From NCBI GenBank assembly GCA_019308525.1, contig JAFDIC010000019.1, forward strand, positions 1-22,498: 22,498 bases of DNA, read 5' to 3'. Source of the stretch: Deltaproteobacteria bacterium. Lineage in GTDB: Bacteria; Desulfobacterota; DSM-4660; Desulfatiglandales; HGW-15. This document shows positions 1-5,884 of the stretch, in pieces (positions within the stretch are counted from its first letter, which is position 1; every line of letters begins with the position of its first letter). The position numbers were made by a program, and so were the translations under genes. The notes under the pieces were generated by a model. That model had not been told where the DNA came from and made no database searches. It saw only the letters and a program-made list of their open reading frames with translations.

Positions 1-24
1 TTCGTCCAATACTGATAAGCCTTA

Positions 25-40
25 CTCAAGATATGTGCCA
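25..40 (-). promoter_or_regulatory. Possible sigma-54 (-24/-12) promoter, outward facing
   Basis: The minus strand reads TGGCACATATCTTGAG. This matches the sigma-54 consensus TGGCACGNNNNTTGCW in the -24 block (TGGCAC) with the correct five-base gap to TTG, but has GA instead of GC at -12. It would start transcription near position 15, towards a gene left of the window. A tandem dyad of activator-like sites lies about 160 bp upstream, as at the similar site at 8058-8073. The site itself is only a partial consensus match. Confidence 0.4.
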
Positions 41-180
41 AATTCTGCTGATCATGGAGAATCCGCGCAAACTGGAGCTCTTGATCGCCCTATCATCCTG
101 ATTTTTCAGAAAAACTGTTTTGCACTTCCTTTTGCCGCTTTACTTTTTCACCCTCAAGAAAGATGCTCAGCTTACACACA

Positions 181-242
181 GGGGGATAGAGATGCACAAT
201 TTTTTGTGCATGTGCACAAGAAATTGTGCATCTCTATCCCCC
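181..242. repeat. Large palindrome with 22-bp perfect arms
   Basis: Positions 181-202 are perfectly complementary to 221-242 (arms begin GGGGGATAGAG). The 18-nt centre contains a further seven-base pair, TTGTGCA (204-210) with TGCACAA (213-219), so nearly the whole 62 nt can fold as one long hairpin or cruciform. It begins 48 nt after the moaC stop and may help end that transcript, but no T-run follows it on the minus strand, so it is not a canonical intrinsic terminator. It contains the tandem-dyad element at 192-231. Confidence 0.85.
192..231. promoter_or_regulatory. Tandem dyad element, copy 1 (possible activator binding sites)
   Basis: Two adjacent inverted repeats: ATGCACAA (192-199), four bases, TTGTGCAT (204-211); then GTGCACAA (212-219), four bases, TTGTGCAT (224-231). 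The dyad centres are 20 bp apart, close to two helical turns. Half-sites of the form TGCAC resemble those bound by NtrC (TGCACCA...TGGTGCA), though the gap here is one base longer. Copy 2 lies at 8243-8284 with the same plan. The repeat is plain in the sequence; an enhancer role is inferred from the sigma-54-like site about 160 bp downstream on the minus strand. Confidence 0.6.
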
Positions 243-289
243 TCTTTATGACTTCTCCCTGAGATAATCGCAAAATTGCCGGACATCCC

Positions 290-727
290 CTATTCCACCG
301 CCTTCTCCTTATGTAAGACCCTGACATCCTCTATCCTGGTAGCTGGATACTGGCCCTCCGCGTCCTTTTCCAGGTATTTCACCATGTCCCAAATGGTATT
401 CAAGGCCATGGTAACACCGACCAGAGCCTCCATTTCTACCCCCGTCCTTGCCTGCGCCCTTACCAGACACCTGGCCTCAATGCCGTCCCTGTGGAGAAGG
501 AAGTCCAGCTTTACCATATCCAGGGGTATTTGGTGGCAATGGGGAATCAGGGTATGGGTCTGCTTGGCAGCACTCATTGCAGCGATCTCGGCAACCACCA
601 GCGGATCACCCTTCCTTATGTTTGCCTTTCGAATCTCCTCCAGGGTCCCCTCAGTAAGAACAATCCTTCCAGTCGCCTGTGCGCTCCGCTTCACGACGGG
701 CTTTTCAGTAACATCTACCATCCCCAT
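290..727 (-). CDS. moaC: Cyclic pyranopterin monophosphate synthase MoaC
   Basis: Converts the MoaA product (3',8-cyclo-7,8-dihydro-GTP) into cyclic pyranopterin monophosphate, an early step of molybdenum/tungsten cofactor synthesis in the cytoplasm. The protein has 145 residues (E. coli 161). Aligned by eye to E. coli MoaC, all active-site residues are present: Lys39 (RKGD, E. coli Lys51), His65 (PHCH, His77), Glu98 and Glu100 (VEMEAL, Glu112/Glu114), Asp114 and Lys117 (Asp128/Lys131). The ATG at 727 is chosen because AGAGGTGA stands ten bases before it; a second ATG lies two codons on. The start overlaps the end of moaE by 13 nt, so the two are probably translationally coupled. It is the last gene of the sirC-ccsA-hemA-moaE-moaC operon. 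moaA, moaB and moaD are not in the window. Confidence 0.97.
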   Translation of the reverse strand: MGMVDVTEKPVVKRSAQATGRIVLTEGTLEEIRKANIRKGDPLVVAEIAAMSAAKQTHTLIPHCHQIPLDMVKLDFLLHRDGIEARCLVRAQARTGVEMEALVGVTMALNTIWDMVKYLEKDAEGQYPATRIEDVRVLHKEKAVE

Positions 728-1083
728 GGAAATATCACCTCTTTCTTCTTGCTAGCCTCAGCCTTTATTCGGTTGACTGCTTCCTCCAGGGCCGGGAATA
801 CGTGCTCTCTCACATCACCGGCGACTGCCACTGCCAGGATTTCCTCTCCGATTCCGAGATTCCCTTCCCTTGTTTCAACTAAAACTTCAATAATGCCTGG
901 TAACTCTTTTATATTGCTGATTATATTTGCGACAATATCGTAGTCGTATTCAACTTCGAGTGCCTTGACATTCTTGCCATCCCGTGAAGCGGCCCGCACT
1001 ATTCCAAGGTGAAAGGCCATCATCCCCATTTCTGCGGCTCGCGGGTGGCTTTTGAGTCTCGCAACCATAGCATTCAGGTCCAT
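715..1083 (-). CDS. moaE: MoaE-family molybdopterin synthase catalytic subunit (short form)
   Basis: MoaE with the thiocarboxylated small subunit MoaD inserts the two sulfurs of the molybdopterin dithiolene into cyclic pyranopterin monophosphate. This version is 122 residues against about 150 in E. coli. It shows the MoaE core: GIVR with a basic loop and VKALEVEYD (residues 28-47), then the REGNLGIGEE strand-turn (72-81), where the usual His before the Arg is Thr. Lys107 and Lys114 keep the seven-residue spacing of E. coli catalytic Lys119 and Lys126. The C-terminal tail after Lys126 is nearly absent. The ATG lies 2 nt after the hemA stop and the end overlaps moaC, placing it firmly in the operon. 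The family call is good; full activity is less certain because of the shortened tail and the His replacement. Confidence 0.85.
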   Translation of the reverse strand: MDLNAMVARLKSHPRAAEMGMMAFHLGIVRAASRDGKNVKALEVEYDYDIVANIISNIKELPGIIEVLVETREGNLGIGEEILAVAVAGDVREHVFPALEEAVNRIKAEASKKKEVIFPWGW

Positions 1084-1085
1084 GA

Positions 1086-2369
1086 TTATTCCTCATCCTC
1101 ATCATTGTCCAGTTTAAAGAGCTTCCTCGCCATATCTAAATACACATCCTTTGTAGATCTCTCTGCCTTGTTCTTCAGGACCAGGATTGGGTCATTTATG
1201 ATCTTTTCTGCGATAGAGAGCGTGAGCCGGTCTATCCCGTCTCGCTGAGACGGGGATAGGTCTTTCAGCAGGGATTGGCTTTTTCTCAACTCTCTCCTCC
1301 GTATGGCCTCTGCCTTTTCTCTCAGGGACCTTATGGTAGGAACCACCGAAAGGGTCCTGAGCCACTTCTCAAATTTGATGACTTCCTCTTCAACGATCCT
1401 TTCAGCCCTTACTGCCTCCTTTTTCCTCTGGGATAGATTCAGATCTATCACACCTTTCAGGTCGTCTATGTCATACAGGTACACGCTTGAAATGTCATTT
1501 ACGCCAGGATCCACATCCCTGGGCACCGCGATGTCAACAAAAAAGATGGGGCGGTTCTTTCTCTTTTTCATTGAACTCTTGACCATGTCGGCAGGGACGA
1601 CATAGCCCGGTGAGGCGGTGGAAGTTATTACTATATCCACTTCCAGGAGCAGCGACTCGATTTCATCAAAGGAAACCGGCTTACCTTCAAGGGCCTCAGC
1701 CAATTGAACCGCCCGATTGAAGGTCCTGTTGGACACAAAGATCGAGCTGACTCCGTTGCCAAGGAGGTGTCTCGCAGCAAGCTCGGCCATTTCTCCGGCC
1801 CCGATGAGAAGCACGGTCCTTCCCCTCAAGTCATAGAATATCTTCTTTGACAGCTCTACGGCTGCGTAGCTGATGGATACGGCCGAGTCAGCTATGTTTG
1901 TCTCAGTCCGCACGCGCTTTGCCACGTGGAAGGCCCTGTGCATGAGCTTATTCAGTATTGTCCCGGAAATTTTTCCCCTGGAGGCCACGGAATAGGCATC
2001 CTTTATCTGGCCGAGAATCTGAGGCTCCCCCACCACCATTGAATCGAGACTGCAAGCCACACGAAAAACATGCCTGACTGCATCCTGGTCCTGGTGGACG
2101 TAGAGGTTTGGTAGAAAATCCCCTTCAGGCAGGTTGCTCAATCGCGACATAAAGCTGACGATGGATTTTTCTGCCTCGGCAGGCTGTTCGGTTACACAGA
2201 GCGCTTCTACCCGGTTGCAGGTCGATAAGAACATACCCTCCCTGAGACAGCCCTGTTCGCGTATAAACGCCACGGCCCTATCAAGGTTCTGGGGATCCTT
2301 GGCAAGGCATTCCCTCAGCTCAACGGGGGCTGTCTGATGATTCATCCCTATGTTCAAGATGGCGATCAC
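1086..2369 (-). CDS. hemA: Glutamyl-tRNA reductase HemA
   Basis: Reduces glutamyl-tRNA(Glu) to glutamate-1-semialdehyde with NADPH, the first committed step of C5-pathway tetrapyrrole synthesis. The open frame runs on upstream to 3224, but that part is the shadow of ccsA. The real start is taken as GTG at 2369, which overlaps the ccsA stop in a GTGA arrangement and gives 427 residues, normal for the family. Visible motifs: GMNHQTAPVELRE (8-20), the catalytic Cys51 in STCNRVE, the GEPQILGQIK block (114-123), the NADPH-binding GAGEMAELA (190-198), and a charged helical C-terminus for dimerisation. Its upstream neighbours sirC and ccsA give the usual tetrapyrrole/cytochrome context, but the downstream neighbours are moaE and moaC instead of hemC. 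Confidence 0.97.
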   Translation of the reverse strand: MIAILNIGMNHQTAPVELRECLAKDPQNLDRAVAFIREQGCLREGMFLSTCNRVEALCVTEQPAEAEKSIVSFMSRLSNLPEGDFLPNLYVHQDQDAVRHVFRVACSLDSMVVGEPQILGQIKDAYSVASRGKISGTILNKLMHRAFHVAKRVRTETNIADSAVSISYAAVELSKKIFYDLRGRTVLLIGAGEMAELAARHLLGNGVSSIFVSNRTFNRAVQLAEALEGKPVSFDEIESLLLEVDIVITSTASPGYVVPADMVKSSMKKRKNRPIFFVDIAVPRDVDPGVNDISSVYLYDIDDLKGVIDLNLSQRKKEAVRAERIVEEEVIKFEKWLRTLSVVPTIRSLREKAEAIRRRELRKSQSLLKDLSPSQRDGIDRLTLSIAEKIINDPILVLKNKAERSTKDVYLDMARKLFKLDNDEDEE

Positions 2370-3205
2370 GGAGCTATGCGGCCTTCCAAACTCTTGAAAC
2401 TGTGATAATCGCTCAGCCAGAGACTGGCACCGACAAAAGTGAATGTTAGTACGAAGAAAGCGATAATTGACAAGATCGCAGTCCTCCTGCCGCGCCACCC
2501 GACTGCGATCCGCTCGTGGAGCAGGACTGCGTAAAGGAGCCACGTGACGAAAGACCACACCTCTTTTGGGTCCCATCGCCAATATTTTCCCAACACATAC
2601 TGGGCATAGACAGCGCCTGCAATCATCCCCAGGGTCAACAGGGGAAAGCCGTACATGAGGCTGTAATGATTGATCATGTCCAGGGTCTGAAGGGAGGGGA
2701 GCCTGGTGTACAGGGGGCCTAGTTTCTTGCCCTTTATTTGGTGCTCCTGCAAGAGGTACATAACGGCCGAGATAAATGTAACCGCAAAAACCCCGTTTCC
2801 CATGAGGGTCGCCCACACATGAACTGTAAGCCACATGCCCTTGAATGCAGGCCTGGCAACGATTTCCATTCCTGGAATTGTGGAGGAGATAATCAAAAGG
2901 CAGGCTGCAAAAGGCGTCAGAAAGGAGCCAAGAACCATCAGCTTGAACTTCAGGTGGAAGACAAGATAGGCCCCGAGGATGGCCCAAGCAAAGAACGACA
3001 AAGCTGCCTTGAGGGTAAAGATAGCCTGGTACCCGAGATTGTAGTACTGAATCCCGAAGTAGGCGGTATGAAAGGCGAACCCCACCAGGAGTATCCTGTA
3101 GGACCACTGGTACACGGTTTTCTGCTGCTTGATCATATAGACAACAAACCCTCCTGCTGCCAAAATGATCAGGAAAAGCGCCACTCTGAATACTAAGAAT
3201 TCCAT
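2366..3205 (-). CDS. ccsA: Cytochrome c biogenesis protein, CcsA/HemX type
   Basis: An integral membrane protein of 279 residues with about eight hydrophobic segments. It carries the tryptophan-rich WWD-type signature GKYWRWDPKEVWSF (206-219), which in CcsA/CcmC proteins presents haem on the outer face of the membrane, plus candidate haem-ligand histidines at 129 (LTVHVW) and 230 (LLHER). CcsA works with a CcsB (ResB) partner to attach haem to apocytochrome c; no ccsB is in the window. Some shorter relatives next to hemA are called HemX and are thought to influence HemA level, so that reading remains possible. It starts 16 nt after sirC ends and its stop overlaps the hemA start by 3 nt. Confidence 0.88.
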   Translation of the reverse strand: MEFLVFRVALFLIILAAGGFVVYMIKQQKTVYQWSYRILLVGFAFHTAYFGIQYYNLGYQAIFTLKAALSFFAWAILGAYLVFHLKFKLMVLGSFLTPFAACLLIISSTIPGMEIVARPAFKGMWLTVHVWATLMGNGVFAVTFISAVMYLLQEHQIKGKKLGPLYTRLPSLQTLDMINHYSLMYGFPLLTLGMIAGAVYAQYVLGKYWRWDPKEVWSFVTWLLYAVLLHERIAVGWRGRRTAILSIIAFFVLTFTFVGASLWLSDYHSFKSLEGRIAP

Positions 3206-3220
3206 GATGCAACCAGCCTG

Positions 3221-3922
3221 TCATATTGTTTCATTTTCAGCCTCCACACCTTGACCAGTCCCGATGATTTCTTCGATATTCTCGGCGGTCCATTCCACCC
3301 CTGTGGTCTCCCTTATCAATGATGCAGCCTTTTCCCATTCCGCATCCTTGAGAAACCCAAGCAGATCCGAGTCAACCAGTTTGTAGAATACCTTCCTGTT
3401 CTCCCTGTGATCCAGTCCACGGTTCAATATCAGCTTTCTCAGTCTCCCCATCAAGGCCAAAAACAAACCATATTCCTCTCCGAACCTGGTCTCCAGCTCC
3501 TCTCTTATTTTCTTTGCCAGGGCAGGACTCTTCCCCGACGTTGATATGCAAATCAACAGGTCGCCCCTCCTCACGACAGAGGGCAGGATAAAACTGCAAT
3601 CACTCGGTTGATCTACAGCATTCACAAGAATACCCCGCTCCTTTGCCAGGTGGCTCACGCGGCTATTCCAGTTCCTGTCACTGGTTGCAACAAAAACCAT
3701 GAAAGAGCCATCCAGGTGTTGCTCCTGGAATTCCCGGCCCAGAAAAACTATCTCTCCTCGTTCCAGGCGTTTTCTGAGCCGAGGACCGAGATTCCCGGCA
3801 ACGACCTTGACTATTGCCCCTGTCTCGAGCAGGGAGTCAACCTTTCTTTGTGCCACTTCCCCACCGCCCACAACAAGCACTTCTTTGCCGGTAAGATCGA
3901 TGAGGATAGGATAATAGGACAT
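3221..3922 (-). CDS. sirC: Precorrin-2 dehydrogenase / sirohydrochlorin ferrochelatase (Met8/SirC family)
   Basis: Oxidises precorrin-2 to sirohydrochlorin with NAD, and in Met8-type enzymes also inserts iron to give siroheme. In anaerobes of this kind siroheme serves dissimilatory sulfite reductase and the alternative haem route. The 233-residue protein opens with YYPILIDLTGKEVLVVGGG, a Rossmann fold with GGGEVA at 19-24, followed by the family segments VDQPSDCSFILP (about 104-115) and STSGKSPALAKKIR. There is no C-terminal uroporphyrinogen methyltransferase domain, so it is the single-domain form, not full CysG. I chose ATG at 3922; a TTG two codons upstream (3928) is closer to a GGGA and is an alternative. 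It is the first gene of the operon and has a candidate promoter at 3960-3987. Confidence 0.92.
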   Translation of the reverse strand: MSYYPILIDLTGKEVLVVGGGEVAQRKVDSLLETGAIVKVVAGNLGPRLRKRLERGEIVFLGREFQEQHLDGSFMVFVATSDRNWNSRVSHLAKERGILVNAVDQPSDCSFILPSVVRRGDLLICISTSGKSPALAKKIREELETRFGEEYGLFLALMGRLRKLILNRGLDHRENRKVFYKLVDSDLLGFLKDAEWEKAASLIRETTGVEWTAENIEEIIGTGQGVEAENETI

Positions 3923-3959
3923 CAGCAATATTTCCCAAGTATGGAATCAGGCAGAGGAA

Positions 3960-3987
3960 ATGATAACTCCGGCCAGATGACGATCAA
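3960..3987 (-). promoter_or_regulatory. Candidate sigma-70-type promoter of the sirC-hemA-moa operon
   Basis: On the minus strand TTGATC (3987-3982) and TATCAT (3965-3960) are separated by 16 bases. The -10 matches the consensus in five of six positions. The predicted start of transcription is about 30 nt before the sirC ATG. It lies between sirC and the repeat block, so it would drive the five-gene operon independently of the radical SAM gene upstream. This is pattern matching only. Confidence 0.4.
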
Positions 3988-3999
3988 GCGTCAATGAAC

Positions 4000-4073
4000 A
4001 TCATAAACTCACAAAAAATCGAGATTTGATGAACTCGTAAGAACTCAAAATCTTGATGGCAAAGTAAAAAGCT
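4000..4073. repeat. Three tandem ~21-nt repeats
   Basis: Related units start at 4000, 4026 and 4053 (period 26-27 nt). The second reads TTGATGAACTCGTAAGAACT and the third TTGATGGCAAAGTAAAAAGC. The first is degenerate, matching the second in 14 of 21 positions. A fourth, inverted copy lies at 4328-4346. I recall similar TTGATGNNNTCGTAAAAAGTC words scattered through Desulfobacterota intergenic regions, but this memory is unverified. Confidence 0.6.
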
Positions 4074-4199
4074 TCAAGCAAGTCTTCAAGTTGAGCTTGC
4101 GAAATCCGGCTGAGCAGGAGCGCGCAAATCTCGTGTGATCCCCGCCCAAGGATGCGGGATCTTCGAGAGGCGTACATAGAAGTACGCCGCAATCACTTA

Positions 4200-4298
4200 C
4201 CCCGTTAAATAGCTCAAAATCGAATGTAGGTGAGGGCATGATGTTTCCACGCCTTTCTCGACCTTTGGTTTAACACCGAGACCGCCCATTTAACGGGG
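4200..4298. repeat. 11-bp inverted repeat CCCCGTTAAAT / ATTTAACGGGG, arms 77 nt apart
   Basis: Positions 4200-4210 are exactly complementary to 4288-4298. The enclosed 77 nt contain no gene. The arms sit inside the outer pair formed by 4053-4071 and 4328-4346, giving a nested inverted structure such as is seen in miniature inverted-repeat elements. Confidence 0.65.
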
Positions 4299-4327
4299 CA
4301 GGGATGAAGGGCAACGCAGAAATTGGA

Positions 4328-4346
4328 CTTTTTACCAAGCCATCAA
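4328..4346. repeat. Inverted copy of the 21-nt repeat, overlapping the radical SAM stop codon
   Basis: The minus strand reads TTGATGGCTTGGTAAAAAG and matches 4053-4071 in 16 of 19 positions, in inverted orientation. The stop codon of the radical SAM gene (TGA, 4345-4343) falls inside it, so the repeat supplies the end of that reading frame. Confidence 0.65.
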
Positions 4347-5524
4347 ACGTATTGATCCACCATTTCTCGTATATTTCTCTCGATCTCTTCCGGACCCCCC
4401 TTTGCCTGCCACTCCCGGATGAGGGCGCTGATCTTTTCATAGGTAGCGGGATCGCGTTTCAGGTCCTTCGTGGAACGGTAGACCCCTCCCCTCCTGCCTA
4501 CCCGGTATATCAGGCGCTCCTCCTCGGTGAGCTCCTGGTATTCCTTGATGACATTCAACATTTTTTCCTTGTCTTCCGGAAGTTTTCCGCTCACCTCTTC
4601 CAGCAGATTCATGATGTGATCACTTGTGACAACGCTCGTTATGCCATCCAGGGTTTCAATAAAGACCTTGAGTTCCTCGGCGAGCATGTCATCGGTCTGC
4701 ATCTTGAATTCGCCCTTTGCCAGTTTTTCATAAAGGCGGACCCTCTTTGGTACCCTCAGGCTCCTGATACGGATAAAATGAGGGTTTATCCTGTTAAGGA
4801 CCCTGGCAGTATCCACCGCATGCTGTTTCCAGAGTTGCTGTCCTCCCAGACCGGGCATCACGTACTCAGAGAGTTCCATGCCGGCTTCAATGACCTTGCG
4901 GCCTGCCTCGATATGCTGGGACGAATTGACCCCTTTCTTCATGAATTTCAGGAGCGGGTCATGACCTGTCTCAAGCCCGACGTGGACCCGGTCTAACCCT
5001 GCGGCCCTAATCCTTTTCAATGATTCTACAGACTTGCGCACAATCGTCCTGGATCTGGAGTAGGTTGTTACCCTGGTGATCTCCGGGAATTTTTCCCTGA
5101 GGAACTTCAGCGCTTCCACAAGGTCATCGGTCTTCATCACAAGGTTGTCTGCGTCCTGCAAGAAACACGCCCCGGTATTGTAATACAGCCACATCGCAAT
5201 GCTCCTGTAACTGCTACTATAGGCCGAACTTGAAAAAATGTGGCTTATCACCTGGTCGGTGACCTTGCCGCTGAATCCCAGTTTCCATGATAATGCCTTG
5301 ATATCATCCGCGATATCCCTGGCCGCCTGGATATCCTGTTTGATTTCTTCTACGGTCCTGAGGGAAAACTTTCTCTTCTTGTACACCGGACAAAAAAGGC
5401 ACTGGTTCCAAGGGCAGTTCCTCGTAAATCTCAAGAGCAAGCTCTGGGCCTCGTTCGGTGGCCTGATCGGCCCCTGTTCAAAATCAAAGTTTCTGTCCAT
5501 TCTCCTGATCAAGCTCCTTTTCAC
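4343..5524 (-). CDS. Radical SAM protein of unknown function
   Basis: A 393-residue radical SAM protein. Near the N-terminus it has TRNCPWNQCLFCPVY, with cysteines 37, 42 and 45 in CX4CX2C spacing, one residue longer than the canonical CX3CX2C that holds the 4Fe-4S cluster. Later signatures fit the radical SAM barrel: FLQDADNLVM (121-130), TTYSRSRT (153-160) and HVGLETGHDPLLKFMKKG (181-198), the last being the usual SAM-binding ETG region. No B12-binding or SPASM domain is visible. The C-terminal 90 residues are charged and helical. Start is uncertain: GTG 5524, or ATG 5500, which follows AGGAG very closely. It may be coupled to the small ORF 5484-5651. The substrate cannot be told; the neighbours give no clear hint. 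Confidence 0.85.
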   Translation of the reverse strand: MKRSLIRRMDRNFDFEQGPIRPPNEAQSLLLRFTRNCPWNQCLFCPVYKKRKFSLRTVEEIKQDIQAARDIADDIKALSWKLGFSGKVTDQVISHIFSSSAYSSSYRSIAMWLYYNTGACFLQDADNLVMKTDDLVEALKFLREKFPEITRVTTYSRSRTIVRKSVESLKRIRAAGLDRVHVGLETGHDPLLKFMKKGVNSSQHIEAGRKVIEAGMELSEYVMPGLGGQQLWKQHAVDTARVLNRINPHFIRIRSLRVPKRVRLYEKLAKGEFKMQTDDMLAEELKVFIETLDGITSVVTSDHIMNLLEEVSGKLPEDKEKMLNVIKEYQELTEEERLIYRVGRRGGVYRSTKDLKRDPATYEKISALIREWQAKGGPEEIERNIREMVDQYV

Positions 5525-5651
5525 CTTCCATATTCTTTCCTATTCCCTCAGAAGGCAACATGGCAACCTCTTTTCTGAGCTCAACCCATTGCCTTCCCAG
5601 GATTGTAACTTCAACCTTATGAAATATAAACACAATTCTTTTCCAGTCCAT
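5484..5651 (-). CDS. Possible small protein upstream of the radical SAM gene
   Basis: A 55-residue open frame starting MDWKRIVFIFHKVEVTILG and ending ENGQKL. It is basic and hydrophobic at the front, acidic at the end, and its last 41 nt overlap the radical SAM start in another frame. The frame stays open another 75-80 nt upstream (residues like GERRRLRSTVHERAKK) without an ATG, GTG or TTG, so a longer product or a decayed gene is possible. There is no good ribosome binding site before the ATG. I do not recognise it. Composition looks protein-like, but the evidence is thin. Confidence 0.3.
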   Translation of the reverse strand: MDWKRIVFIFHKVEVTILGRQWVELRKEVAMLPSEGIGKNMEGEKELDQENGQKL

Positions 5652-5884
5652 TTTTACGGTCGTCTTCTTCGCCCTTTCGTGGACGGTGCTCCTCAGGCGC
5701 CGCCTTTCTCCTGATACCGTATATATGGCATTCTGGAGTACAGATCAACCGGATCTTGTTTGAACGGCTGCGCCCAAAAGCTTTATGGCAGGTTTTCGGA
5801 GAAAGACCTCTCAACGATGAAAATGGGGAGGATCGGAATTTCTTGCGAAATCCCCATCCCGGGGTAGGACAGGAGGCCGCCTGT
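5652..5884. other. Intergenic region between the small ORF and the PilZ gene
   Basis: Nothing firm. A minus-strand frame at 5617-5814 has no ribosome binding site and an unconvincing composition. A weak hairpin (GGAATTTC/GAAATCC, about 5836-5855) lies 30-50 nt after the PilZ stop and could contribute to transcript ending, without a T-run. Confidence 0.4.

Larger units (their letters stand above)
1..289. other. Intergenic region left of moaC
   Basis: I see no convincing gene here on either strand. The only longer open frame on the plus strand (35-262) runs straight through a large palindrome and has no ribosome binding site, so I reject it. The stretch holds two things, listed separately: a palindrome at 181-242 made of tandem TGCACAA/TTGTGCA dyads, and a sigma-54-like sequence at 25-40 pointing left. 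If the latter is real, the gene it serves lies outside the window. Confidence 0.6.
3923..4342. other. Gene-free repeat-rich intergenic region
   Basis: No supportable gene; the short minus-strand frames here lack ribosome binding sites and run across the repeats. It contains a candidate promoter (3960-3987), three tandem ~21-nt repeats (4000-4073), a small hairpin GGCGTAC/GTACGCC (4169-4188), an imperfect hairpin GATCCC/GGGATC (4137-4161), an 11-bp inverted repeat (4200-4210 with 4288-4298) and an inverted copy of the 21-nt repeat that covers the end of the neighbouring gene (4328-4346). The density of nested repeats suggests a decayed or non-autonomous mobile element. Confidence 0.6.

Noticed and set aside
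181..242. CRISPR or tandem-repeat array
   Set aside because: There are only two dyads per site, as inverted repeats and not direct repeats with unique spacers, and no cas genes are present.
35..262. Plus-strand 75-residue open frame
   Set aside because: It crosses the large palindrome, has no ribosome binding site and no recognisable sequence; the His/Cys-rich stretch comes from the TGCACAA repeats.
2370..3224. N-terminal extension of the hemA frame to 712 residues
   Set aside because: This part is the other-frame shadow of ccsA; the GTG at 2369 overlapping the ccsA stop gives a normal 427-residue HemA with the GMNHQTAPVELRE motif at the start.
5617..5814. Minus-strand 65-residue open frame
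   Set aside because: No ribosome binding site, unusual Cys/Arg/Glu mix without structure, and it overlaps the more protein-like frame at 5484-5651.
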